From contig NC_086378.1 of the NCBI RefSeq assembly GCF_036588685.1, forward strand, positions 15,355,578-15,419,577: a stretch of 64,000 nucleotides of DNA, given 5' to 3'. The translations under genes and the position numbers were made by a program. Of the stretch, positions 11,000-22,011 are shown in pieces (position 1 is the stretch's first letter; each line of letters starts with the position of its first letter). The notes beneath the pieces were generated by a model that was given only the letters and a program-made list of their open reading frames with translations, ran no database searches and was not told the origin of the DNA. This DNA comes from Mytilus trossulus. Lineage: Eukaryota > Mollusca > Bivalvia > Mytilida > Mytilidae.

Positions 11000-12650
11000 C
11001 TTAGTACAGGACATTTTTTGAAAAAAACAATGGTGGATTGAACCTGGTTTAATGGCATGCCAAACATCCCGCTTTATGACAATGTCAAAAATACTGTTCA
11101 AACATTACCCAAGAGAAACACAACAGAAGTACACGCAAGAACATTCACAACAGAGAAACGCATAAACAAATAGTGCAGCAGTCGGCATAAAATGCACATC
11201 GAAGAACAACGAAAAACACAAGGCAAAAACAGCGACGCTCCAACATAACCAACATTCAATCTCGGAATCCAATACAATCACTTCACAACATCCGTCAAAA
11301 AAATTCCTTTGACAATGATGGCAAGGAAAGACAACCCTATAATTAATTGGATCACAACCGATAAGACGGACGATACTTTATCAAATGACAAACTCAAAAG
11401 CTCACGCACAGTTAATGAATGGGAAACAAAAGAGCGGCGAAGGATACCAGAGGAACGTCAAACTTATAAATCGGAAATAAACTGACAATGTCATTGCTAA
11501 AGAATAAGCAACACGAACACCACCAAAAACTGGGGGTGATCTCAGGTGCTCCGAAAAGGTAAACAGATCCTGCTCTGCATGTGGCACCCGTCGTGTTGCT
11601 TATGTGATAACGAATCCGGTAAATAGTCTAATTCGGTAGGTCACATTCATGAAATGGAAGGGGATTATATTTACGACGTAAGGAACATATACGATATTAT
11701 ATGTGAAACAGTTGTTCCATAACGGTCAACCAACTCGTGACGGCGTCCGAAAAAAATTACGAAGGGATGTTTTCAACTTCACCGTTTGGAACTCTTGGTT
11801 TAATTTCTCTCATGTCGGCAGCATCCCTCTTTCAAGAAAATCATGAAAGGAAATGCAAGCACGGGAATATCGTATCAATTGGGAGATATATACCCCGTAT
11901 GCAGGTGCTGCTGGAATGTTGCTACTTAGAAATGGAAAGTTCACAACTGAATAGCTGAAGGCATCTCTTTTGTCGTAAGGTTTTGTTTTAAACCGACCCT
12001 CATTGAAAACTTTTGGATGTAAGTCAAGATATGAGCCTGACTTCACTGTATCTTTAGTATCCTTTAACTCTAGTTCGATTGGATAGATGCGTTCCACATA
12101 GTCATCAAATTTTTGAAGTATTCAGTGAAAGAAACATCATCTATATAGCGGACAGTAAAGTTAAAGGATATAGCTAACTTCTTATCTTTCTTGCTAAGAA
12201 GTTCCTGCATGAAGTCAGCCTCGTAATTATAAAGAAACAAATAGTCAAGTTGAGGGGCACAGTTTGTTCCCATAGGAATGCAGACAGTCTGTTAAAAAAC
12301 ACGTCCTCCGAACGTAACAAACATGTTGTCAATCACAAAATCAAGCATTTTGATAATATCAGTATTAGAGAATTTTTGTTTGAATCAGAGTGATCCTTTA
12401 CAAAATAGGAGTTATCCCTTCCTAAGACAAGATAATTGTATACACGTTGGCCTTTCTTTTTTACTGAAGCAAAGCAATACCAACTCTTTTAATTTGTCTT
12501 TTAGTTTGGAATGTGGAATACTTGTGTAAAGAGATGAAAAGTCAAATGTTTTAATACTGTTACAAGATGAAAAGAATAAGATTGTATGTACTCTAAAAGA
12601 TCTTTGGATTTTTGAAGTATCCACCTCTGATTACGCCATCACTAGAATAG
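11000..12650 (-). pseudogene. Penelope-like element relic (reverse transcriptase)
   Basis: On the - strand, broken frames give TFDFSSLYTSIPH (about 12550-12500), GTNCAPQLDYLFLYNYEADF (about 12270-12210), FTVRYIDDV (about 12150, catalytic Asp pair present) and YDKRDAFSYSVVNFPF (about 11980-11930), then PAAPAYGVYISQLIRYSRAC (about 11910-11850). DFxxLYTxIPH and RYIDDV are, as I recall them, hallmarks of Penelope-type or closely related reverse transcriptases. Multiple stops and frameshifts make it inactive. The stretch 11000-11730 aligns with the sequence beyond the second relic (39.1-39.45 kb) and is probably the element's 3' part. Confidence 0.7.
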
Positions 12651-13640
12651 GCAGTTTAACAATTGTAGTGTGCTGTATGTTGTTTGATAGTTCTAGACAG
12701 TGGACGGACTACAGACAACATTTAGAGATTTGAATTTTGTTAATGAGTGGCCCAAGAAATTTAATTCATGAATTGTATACCATACTCTACACGTATGAAC
12801 ACAAGGATTCTCCAAGTTAAATTAAGTGTTTTGACTCTTTTTAAATATAATCTGTTAACAAATTCCTGCCATGACTTGAAATGTTTTACATGTACTCATA
12901 TGACGGGATTGCTTTCGTTAATAAGTCGAATATATAGGTCACATGTTTAAGTCCTTGAGAAGACGAACGGATTTTGTTTTTGTAATGAAAACCATACTCT
13001 TTAGTTACATTCAAAGTAAATTTTTTAGCGTAAACATAGGCACATATTTTAAGATTTTCTCTTTTAATTTTATCATTACAATGTGTAACAGAAGATTGTT
13101 TTTCAACATCTTTTGTTTGTTTTCCGTCCGATAATGTTTATCAATATGGCCGTTTGAACACCTGAAAAATATTTCTCAGTCAGGATTCTTCGTCATTTGA
13201 TTCCAATTCCGTAGTTATTATAATCTTAAACCACATTCTTGTATAACACAACAACAATTTAATTTCTAGTCCATTAAGAAGTCTAATCTAAAATGTTACC
13301 ACTCTCAGCTTAACAGGTACTGTACAGGGATATCTGCTACTTTCTGCATACATTGTTTGGGACATTGTTTATTTAAATTTACACGGTTCTACAAAATTGT
13401 AAATGTACAAATCTAAGTACATATATATTTTCAAATTTCTATATGTATTTAAAACATTGAAAGGATTACACGCTGTCAATTTTTCTCTTTTAAATCAATA
13501 AAGTTATCTACATACCTATATCACTCCGCATAACTCCGATACAATTGAATCCGGACGTTGACGCGTTCGGATCGATAATTGGGACAATATTTTGGATGAT
13601 AACAATTGCGAATGCAGTTCTATAATTTTGTGAGTATGCA
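12651..13640. other. Non-coding stretch, nothing recognised
   Basis: AT-rich sequence with scattered short open frames on both strands and no splice-bounded exon or repeat recognised. Confidence 0.45.
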
Positions 13641-13644
13641 TGTA

Positions 13645-13800
13645 TATTTGTCTAGGTGCCAGCTGAAGAACGCCTCTGGCTGCGGGAATTTCTCGCTGCA
13701 TTGAAGACCTGTTGGTAAACTTTTACTGTTGTCTGTTCTATGGTCGGGTTGTTGTCTCTTTGACACATTCCCAATTTTTTCCATTCTCAATTTTATATGT
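13645..13800 (+). repeat. Dispersed mussel repeat (GGTTGTTGTCTCTTTGACAC family)
   Basis: Runs from GGTGCCAGCTGAAGAACGCC through GGGAATTTCTCGCTGCATTG and GGTCGGGTTGTTGTCTCTTT to CATTCTCAATTTTATATG. Near-identical copies lie at 57755-57895 and 59785-59930, and a degenerate one at 16055-16190. I recognise the family as very abundant in mussels. Possibly a SINE or the 3' part of a LINE. Confidence 0.8.
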
Positions 13801-15100
13801 AAATGTGAATACGAACATGCTAGGTATACGGGTGTTGCAAGTTTAAGATTTTGTAAAAAAACGTTTAATAAAACTGCTATAAGCAAAACGCACAGACATG
13901 GTTTTTTTCTGCGTTTTTTGAGGTAGACAAAGTCGAATTCCCTTTCTAACATATGTGTTTTGCGCAGCAATTTTTGAAGCAAAACTAAGTAACCTCTTGT
14001 TAATTTACTACCTGCTTTCAAATGTTCACTAGAACTCAACATAGACACGAGTTTGTAGCTTTCTTACAATAATCACTGTACAATTATTGACAAAAACAGT
14101 CAGAAGTCTCTTTTTTTTAAGGAAATGTCAAAAGCAATCCTCTTTCTGCGTATTATTGTAAATTTATCTCTTTGTCGAAATAGAAGACATTGGAATCGAA
14201 ATGTTATAACCAGCGCGCATTTTGTGTCATATGTCTTATTGTTTGTCTGGTTTTTTTTTAATTTTCAGCCATTGTGTTGTCAGCTTATTTTCGATTTATG
14301 AGTTTGACTGTCCCTCTGGTATCTTTCGTCCCTCTTATACGTCAATTTTCGATCGACGAAACTAATTGTCTTCCAAATGCAGATGAAGGTCCAAATTCGC
14401 CTAAGCGAAAGGGACCAGATTAATACGAGTTCGTAAAACATTTTTTCCGACTGAATTAGATGACTAAACCTCGTCGAAATAGTAGATCATGAAATTTTCA
14501 GTCACCCTAATCCAAAATTAAACTGTCTTGACCATCTGTTGTTTTTTTAAATTAAAAAAATACGTACAAGTGTTATGGTGGTCAATAAAACAACCAACAT
14601 GCAAAAAAATGTAAAACAATTGTAATGAGAAAAACTAACGGCCTATTGTATAATTTTTTTTTTAACAAAACCTAATATGACAGACATAACCATTAAAATG
14701 AAGGCTCCAAACTTTAGACCGGATCATAAAGAATACAGCGGGGTTAACCATAAGAACCGCCAAACCTCTTCCTTCCCTAAGATACTGGTGTTTCAGCACA
14801 TCAAGAAACAAAAGTTTATCTATCCCAAATTCAAGTATTTGGTTTTGATGTTATAATATATGTTTAATGCTTAGTCCGTTTCTGTGTTTGTTACATTTTA
14901 TTGTAGTGTCGTTGCTCTCCTCTTATAATTAATGCATTTCCCTCGGTTTTGGTTTGTTGCTCCGATTTTGTCCATGAATTTATTAGTTTTAACAGCGGTA
15001 TACTACTGTTGCCTTTATTTAAGGCGTTCATAATTAATAAAAGTACATGCAATCTACAGAAAATCGATTTGTATATCTTGTATGCCAATTCCTTGATAAT
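13801..15100. other. Repeat-derived non-coding DNA
   Basis: No gene seen. A fragment at about 14270-14340 (TATGAGTTTGACTGTCCCTC then GGTATCTTTCGTCCC) is the reverse complement of a repeat also found at 11.4, 36.9 and 39.1 kb. The rest is unassigned. Confidence 0.5.
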
Positions 15101-15859
15101 ATTTAGCTCACCTGGCTCGAAGGGTCACGTGAGCTTTTCTCAACACTTGGCGTCCGTCGTCCGTCGTCCGTCGTCGTCGTCGTTAACATTTTACATTTTG
15201 AATTTCTTATAGAGAACCACTAAATTGAATGAAACCCAACATGGCGTGAGTGTACCTTATGAGATGCTGACCAAGTGTTGTCACTTTGTAGCCGATCCAT
15301 CATCCAAGATGGCTGCCAGCTGGGAACTTAGTTTAACAAAGGACCCTATTGGAAATGCATACACATGACTTCTGTTATAGAACTGTTAAATGGAATGAAA
15401 CCAAACATGGCATCAATGTCCCTTATGAGGTGCTGAATAAGTGTTGTTACTTTGTAGCCGATCCAGCATCCAAGATGGCTGCCAGTGGTGACTTAGTTTA
15501 ACATGGGCCTTTGTGGGAAATGCATACAAATGACTTCTTGTAGAGAACCACTGAATGGAATGAAACCAAACATTGCATAAATGTTTCTTATGAGGTGCTG
15601 ACCAAGTGTTGTTACTTTTTCGCCGATCAATTACACAAGATGGCCGCCAGCGAGGGACTTAGTTTTACATAGGTCCTTATGGGAAATGCATACAAATGAC
15701 TTCTTGTAGAGAACCACTGAATGAAATGAAACCAAACATGGTATGAATGTTCCTTATGAGGTGCTGACCAAGTGTTGTTACTTTAATTTGTAGCCGATCC
15801 ATCATCAAAGATGGCCGCAAGCGGGGGACTTAGTTTAACATAGGACCCTATGGAAAATG

Positions 15860-17754
15860 AATGAATGAATGAACGAATGAATCTTTTTATAGACAATCTT
15901 TTTATATAAGCATAGACATGTTATGGCTAAATTAACAACATATATTACATTATATAAAATATGAATAGACAACAGAGAACAATAGTATAATACAATGACA
16001 TATAAATTAGGTTATGAGACTATTGAAGATCGAATATTCCATGCAGCTTTTCATGCTGAAAGACACCTACGGGTGCGAGAATTCTCGCTATATTGAAGAC
16101 ACATTGGAAGCCTTCGGCTGTTGTCTGCTCTTTGGTCGGGTGGTTGTCGCTTTGACACATTCACCATTTCCTTTCTCAATTTTATTTACATTATTACATA
16201 ATTTGATCGAAAGAGACTTACTAGAAGCTTGTAGTAAACTTAATAGTTGGATATTATTAGGCCAATGACAATAGTACTTTGGTAAAAATTATGTTCATAC
16301 AGATATATAAGATGGACAAACAAGAACAAAATGGTATTCATCTTCAATAACACACATTTTACAACATTCACATAAACGATTTTCTCTAGGAATATTATTA
16401 TTACGGCCAACTTCAATATTTAACTTTAATGTTCCACTACGTAACTTTGTTAACAGATTAACATTATTGCTATAAGACAGATATTTTTCAATATAAAAAG
16501 TTTAATTTAAATATACTATAAAAAGACAGTTTACTACATTCCTGAATAGTAGTTGACTAATTCTGCAAGTATTGATCTTTAATAGGAGTTTTAATGTTAT
16601 TTATTCAAATTGTGGCAGCATCTTGGTTTAGCCATAAATAATTTAAACCAAAATCATATAACATATCACGAATATTTGAGGCCCAGTTTACATGACCATT
16701 GATAGCATCGTCATACAAGAGTTTGTACACATCGTATACCACTTTTGGTTTATTTGTAATAATATGTAACCAATATTTCAATATATTTTGTTTTCTAACA
16801 ATAAAAAGAGGTAAATGGCCAAGTTCGCCATATAAAAAGCATGGTGGTACATTTTGACCCAATTTTAATACAAATCTACAAAAACGATTATTTATAAGTT
16901 CGATATCTTAAGCACGATGGAAACCCTATATTTCTGATGCAAAGCCTAAAATGGATCCGACTATACTGTCGAAAAGAAACATCTGTTCTTCTGGGGTGTT
17001 GAAGAATTGTTTGAGAGAGTTCATTAAAGATGACATGGCTCTAGATCGTTGTTGTGCTAAACGTTTCTGAGTATATAAAAAAATTCCGTTGTAATGTAAT
17101 AATAAACCAAGGTTCACATATGAATTTACAACTTGCAGTTCCTTATTATCATAGAAAAATGAGTGTCTACTAGTCTAAATTCATTTCTAAATACCACTAC
17201 TTTGGTTTTATCAGCGTTGACTTAAATATTCAATTTATTGCAGTAAAGTAATAGTTTATCAAATAAGTGTTGCAGAAAAGTCGGTGTTTTTCCAACAAAA
17301 AAAACGGTGTCGTCAGCAAAAAGTATAAGATATATAAGGATTCCATTCAAAGATATGACATCTTCGTTTACATCGGTGGAGATATCTTGAATAATGTCTT
17401 TTAAAAAAAAAAGGAAATGTAACGGAGATAAGGGCTCACCTTGTTTTACGCCAATATGATTATCAAAAGCCTCTGATAGTACTCCACCAGACCGCACACG
17501 TGAACGCACAGATGAATAAATAGAATTGACCATTGATACGAATTTACTGCTAACTCCCGATTTCAGAAGTTTGTATATCAAAATTCTTCTGTCCACCTTA
17601 TCGAAGGCCCTTCGGAAGTCTACGAAACCACAATATAACTTCAATTTATGTTGAAGAGTATGTTAAATAATTTCATGCAGAGTAAATATAGCGTCAACAG
17701 CTGAACGTCCTGGTTGGAATCCAAATTGGTTGTCTATTATATGATTCGATATAT
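15860..17754 (-). mobile_element. Non-LTR retrotransposon inserted in the tandem-repeat element
   Basis: Both edges are visible: GGAAAATG at 15852-15859 and GGAATATG at 17755-17762 form an 8-bp target duplication with one mismatch. The 3' end, at the left, is an (ATTC)n tail on the - strand. The coding part lies at 16605-17754. A degenerate copy of the GGTTGTTGTC-type repeat sits inside at 16055-16190. Confidence 0.8.
16605..17754 (-). pseudogene. Reverse transcriptase relic of the inserted non-LTR element
   Basis: On the - strand the sequence reads NQFGFQPGRSAVDAIF (about 17735-17690), then FVDFRRAFDKVDRR (motif A, about 17625-17585), GVKQGEPLSPLHF (motif B, about 17450-17415) and the catalytic LFADDTVFF (about 17320-17295). 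A C-terminal domain follows (ILKYWLHIITNKP at about 16780). Stops and a frameshift break it between these blocks. It differs clearly in sequence from the RT at 1-1521. Confidence 0.85.
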
Positions 17755-17984
17755 GGAATATGTAAACAAATGACTTCTTTTAGAGAACCACTGAATGGAA
17801 TGAAACCAAACATGGTATAAATGTTCCTTATAAGGTGCTAACCAAATGTTGTTACTTTGCAGCCGATACATTATCCAAGATTTCTGCCAGGGTTAGTTTA
17901 ACACAGGATCCTATGGAAAATGTCTACACATGGTTTCTTTTAGAGAACCACTGAATGAGATGCTGATCAAGTGTTGTTACTTTA

Positions 17985-18288
17985 TCACCAGCCCAGCAGC
18001 CAGTACTTCGGTACTGGCATGAAAATACGGATTGTTTGTGTTATTAAAATTTGCTGTTACAAAATATTAGATATTATTATAAATAAAGGGATGTATCTCC
18101 CTCATGCAAAGCTCTAATTCCTTTCACGGATTTGGCTATACTTTTTGGACCTTTTGGATTATAGCTCTTCATTTTTTATATAAGCTTTGGATTTCAAATA
18201 TTTTGGCTACGAGCATCTCTGAAGAGACATGTATTGTCGAAATGCGCATCTGGTGCAAGAAAATTGGTACCGTTAATTTTATTTTATT
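17985..18288 (+). repeat. Dispersed repeat inserted in the tandem-repeat element
   Basis: Interrupts the sixth unit between GTTGTTACTTTAT and TGTAGCCGTTCC. It starts CACCAGCCCAGCAGCCAGTA with the small hairpin CAGTACTTCGGTACTG and ends near CATCTGGTGCAAGAAAATTG. Its 5' part matches the insertion at 54590; the 3' core is a divergent version of the GCGTCTGGCGTA family. Confidence 0.7.
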
Positions 18289-18829
18289 GTAGCCGTTCCA
18301 TAATCCAAGATGGCTGCAAGCAGGGGACTTAGTTTAACGTAGGACAATATGGGAAATACATACACATGACTTCTTTTAGTGAACCACTGAATGGAATGAA
18401 ACAAAACATAGCATGAATGTTCCTATTGAGATGCTGACCAAGTGTTGTTACTTTGTCGCCGATCCATCATCCAAGATGGTCGTCAGTTGGGAGACTTAGT
18501 TTTATATAGGACCCTACGGGAAATACATTCAACTTGAACCACTGAATGGAATGAAATCAAATATAGTATAAATGTTTCTTATGAGATGCTGACCAAGTTT
18601 TGTTACTTTGTAGTCGAACCATCATCCAAGATGGCCGCGATCGGGGCGGGGGGGGGGGTAGTTTAACATAGGACCCTATAGAAAATGCATACAAAAGTCT
18701 TCTTTTAGAGAACCACTGAATGGAATAGCATCAACATAGCATGAATGCTCTTATATGATTTCAAAACCCCAAGTACAGTCAGGTGAACGATACATGCTCT
18801 TGAGAGCCTCTGGTTTTTTTTTATGACTG

Positions 18830-19430
18830 ACGTTATATTTTGTATACAAGACATACACATCAAATTCTTGAAGTGAAATGCACTTTTATGGAGTAAACAC
18901 GAGTTATATCTTTAATTGATATTCTTTAATATTGTTAAAAGTAGTATAACATCATAAAAAAAGTAGCAAATCACTTTAAAAAAAACTTATCAGGATAAAT
19001 CACTTTATTTTGGGGATATCATAAAGGTTCTTTTATATCTCTGGAAATCGTGGTACCGCAATAACAACATATAAGTGTATATGTTAAAACAGGATGCACA
19101 ATATCAATTGAGTATTTTCAATAATATTTTAAATTATGTTTTGATTTTTCAAAAATAAAATCAATGTTAGTACCGATCAAAACAATATTTAAAGATGTTC
19201 CTATTGTTTTATTGATAACCTTTAGAATAAATTTATTTTACAGATCATTAGTGTACATGATTCTTATCTAATTTTGCAAATCACAAAACAAAATCACCGT
19301 AAAATACAAATTATGACGTCTCGTTTTTTAACTAATAACCAGATTCAGTACTTTTGGACGTGGCATATTAAAGTTATATGCTTTGACAAGTGTCAAGTCA
19401 TAGGTTATGGTTTGTTGAACATTTTATTGC
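18830..19430. other. Non-coding stretch, nothing recognised
   Basis: AT-rich, with several short direct and palindromic AT words but no supported element or exon. Confidence 0.4.
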
Positions 19431-19435
19431 TTATT

Positions 19436-19545
19436 CTGTAAATTAATGAATAACTGCATGCTTTGGTTATGGCGATTTTGTCATTTTAGACTGAAACGCG
19501 ATTTTTCCAAAAAGAAAAACATCACAATAATTTCTGAATTTACAG
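19436..19545. mobile_element. Deleted copy of a TA-flanked MITE
   Basis: The right end is CACAATAATTTCTGAATTTACAG followed by TA; the left end is TTCTGTAAATTAATGAATAA. It matches the ends of the full copy at 29266-29471 and keeps the internal GGCGATTTTGTCATTTT, but is about half as long. Confidence 0.65.
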
Positions 19546-20350
19546 TATTTTGTTGTTTCTTTTATCAAACTGAATTTGCAGAGAAATCACACAACTGATG
19601 TGTTTAGCTTTAGTGAGGTGGTTCCATACTCACAGAGGAAACATAAAATTGATATCATTTATTTTATTGATACTTTCAGATAGATAGATAGACAACACCA
19701 AATGTAACACAATATATAAGTGTTGTCATATTTTGTAATCAGCTGAACACCACTATTCAAATAAAGTATTTTGATTTTTCTATAGCTGACATTCTGATAT
19801 AATTTGGTATCGGTGTCCAAACAGAAGAATGATAAGTAAAGATAAAATAGGTAAATAGCCTGTAAATGTAGACAGGCACACCTAATAGAGATAAACAAAA
19901 AAAAAGACAACACATATCATAGTCCACAGGTTGCAATTGGCGGAGATCCAAATGATCAGTCAGCTCCTGTGACAGAGATAATTTTGAAGATTTTGTGGAC
20001 AATAAAACTGTAAGAAGAATAGTGAAGAAGAATTAAGAAAAGACAAAATGTAATTCACAAAAATGCTGACTGGATTAATGTAAGTCGTATATGTATAAAC
20101 ACATGAATTATAAATACATAAATACATAACAATTACACATAAAGGATAAAAAGGTTAAAAAAGGATTCATACAAACAAAGATCTGAGAATCAATTCGATA
20201 ATAAATGAAAAAAACCCACTTTCATGACTTTATGAGTTTGTAAGTCCTGGATCTTGATGTAGAATTAACCAGGAACTTTCAAATCCATACATCAGAAAGC
20301 CATGAATAAACGAATAGTTAGAACCGATAGGAGCTATAGGACCAAAATAT
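19546..20350. other. Non-coding stretch between two MITEs
   Basis: No exon or element recognised. Includes three tandem copies of GATA at about 19679-19691. Confidence 0.4.
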
Positions 20351-20352
20351 AC

Positions 20353-21165
20353 CAGGGGCCGGTTTCACGAAGCTATCCTAAGACATGCCATAAGACATAT
20401 CTTAGGACATGTCTTATGATCCTCTTATGACTATCCTAGGACATATCTCAGACCTCGTCTCGAAGCTGTCTTAGGATGATCTTAGCTAAGACATCCTAAA
20501 CCTGTCTCAAGTTCTTTAAATTTTCAAATATAAATATGATTTACGGAAAAAAATAATGTAAAGGTAGTATGTCTTACCATTAATTATTTTAAACGTATTG
20601 ATCAATATAAATGACATAATTTGCAAAATAAATATAAAAAAAGTAAAAGTCATTTATTTATAAATTATCTTCAAACAATACATCAATATAAATATGAAAT
20701 TTTTAATGAAAAATTAAGAAAACAAGAATGTAAAATGATTATTTTTTTGGTACAAGTGAGTTGAATTCAATTTCGACTTTATTGGTTATAAAAGGTTAAG
20801 GGATAAAATCGTGCAATCTTGATATCAATTATACATCGAATTTACATTGTTGACAAATCATGATAATCCGTCAAGCTAGAAAAATTACGTTAAAAGCAGG
20901 AACAGGAGAACAGATAATTAGATGATAATAAGATATTTTTTCAAAATTAATATAAAAAATAAGTGTAATTTGTATAAATAAACGTATAACTATCCTAAGA
21001 CCATCATAAGACACCTCTCGCGTTGTCCTAACTTTATGACCAACTTTAAGAGATGTCCTAATTTAGGACCACTTTGTGAAACCCACTTAGGACTAAGATG
21101 TGCCGTAAGACCATCCTAAGACATGTCTTAGTCATAAGACAGCTTCGTGAAACTGGGCCCAGGAA
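20353..21165. mobile_element. MITE with GGGCC(C/G)GTTTCACGAAGCT ends
   Basis: Left end GGGGCCGGTTTCACGAAGCT and right end AGCTTCGTGAAACTGGGCCC form an inverted repeat with few mismatches. Both flanks of the roughly 0.8-kb unit are enriched for CCTAAGACAT-type words (TCTTAGGA and its complement), while the middle is AT-rich with no ORF. Elements with GGCCCGGTTTCAC-like ends are widespread in invertebrates. This copy looks non-autonomous. Confidence 0.8.
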
Positions 21166-21169
21166 AAAA

Positions 21170-21645
21170 GTGTTCGGTCTTAATTAAATTAATCATGAGT
21201 CCTTTGACACATTTTAAAAAATCAATCAATGGGAGATAACTCAATATTTTTACAAAAGATTCTTCATATTCTTCATTGATTATACAATTGAAGTAATATT
21301 AACATATAACTTCTATGATCATACAGAATAGAAAGATTAAATCTGATTTGATCATTTTCAATTTCTCTTTGAGTAGTGGGGTTTAAGTGGTAGTTGTGGT
21401 CATTTGTACTGTACGTATGTGCAGTATTTTCAGCAATTCTTGTTGTCTCTTTATATGCATTACAAAAAGCATAGATTTCTTATATTATATATTCTTCTCT
21501 TCTTTGAGGTTTTGAAAATGAATGCATGTTTGAAAGATACTTAATGTAAACATAACTAAAACAGCTATACAGCAACATAGATAAAACCACCAGAAAATGA
21601 AGAACTGAATAAATCTTTGAATAATTAACTTTGATTTACTATATT
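21170..21645. other. Upstream region of gene B
   Basis: No first exon for gene B could be identified. The stretch just before the acceptor at 21649 shares only weak similarity with the region before gene A's acceptor. Confidence 0.4.
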
Positions 21646-21649
21646 TCAG

Positions 21650-22011
21650 ATTATTGACTGCTTTCTTTCTAGGAGGAGGACTGATGTCATATTTGTGGAC
21701 TCCACACTATACACATACAACATATATATTAAGTGATAATATTACACAATCTAGTATAGTAATGGAGGACGTGATGCAGAAACTCTTACAATGTCAAGCC
21801 AACTTGACACAGTTAAAGCAAGATTTCAAATATGTTCAAGATAATTTTGTTTATTTAAAAAATGAAGTCACAGAGGTAAATAATGGTATAACTGGTTTCA
21901 TTGAAGGTGTGAAAGGAGAATTGAAAGAGGATCTCCTTCTGTTGAAAAGGGACATACAGATCTTGACTGGAACAAGACCAATCTATGACAATACATACAT
22001 AACATATTCTG
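21650..22011 (+). CDS. Gene B exon: hydrophobic segment and coiled-coil ectodomain
   Basis: Acceptor TACTATATTTCAG ends at 21649; the donor GTAAGA starts at 22012. No ATG precedes the hydrophobic start in frame (a TGA lies upstream), which argues for a separate first exon. Heptad-like sequence runs for about 85 residues and ends YITYS as in gene A. Confidence 0.75.

Larger units (their letters stand above)
15107..18825 (+). repeat. Composite element: hairpin start plus about 8.5 tandem units of roughly 167 bp
   Basis: It starts with the hairpin-like GCTCACCTGGCTCGAAGGGT...GTGAGCTTTTC and a CGTCCGT microsatellite (15150-15185). Tandem units then follow, each beginning near AGAACCACTGAATGGAATGA and containing GACCAAGTGTTGTTACTTT, ATCCAAGATGGCCGCCAG and GACTTAGTTTAACATAGGA. 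Unit starts are near 15211, 15381, 15543, 15710, 17783, 17942, 18380, 18535 and 18706. It ends with CAGGTGAACGATACATGCTC and AGAGCCTCTGG. Two later insertions split it, at 15860-17754 and about 17985-18288. I recognise this as a common bivalve repeat type. Confidence 0.85.

Noticed and set aside
15150..15185. CGTCCGTCGTCCGTCGTCGT run as a CRISPR-like or regulatory array
   Set aside because: It is a simple microsatellite within the head of a known bivalve repeat.
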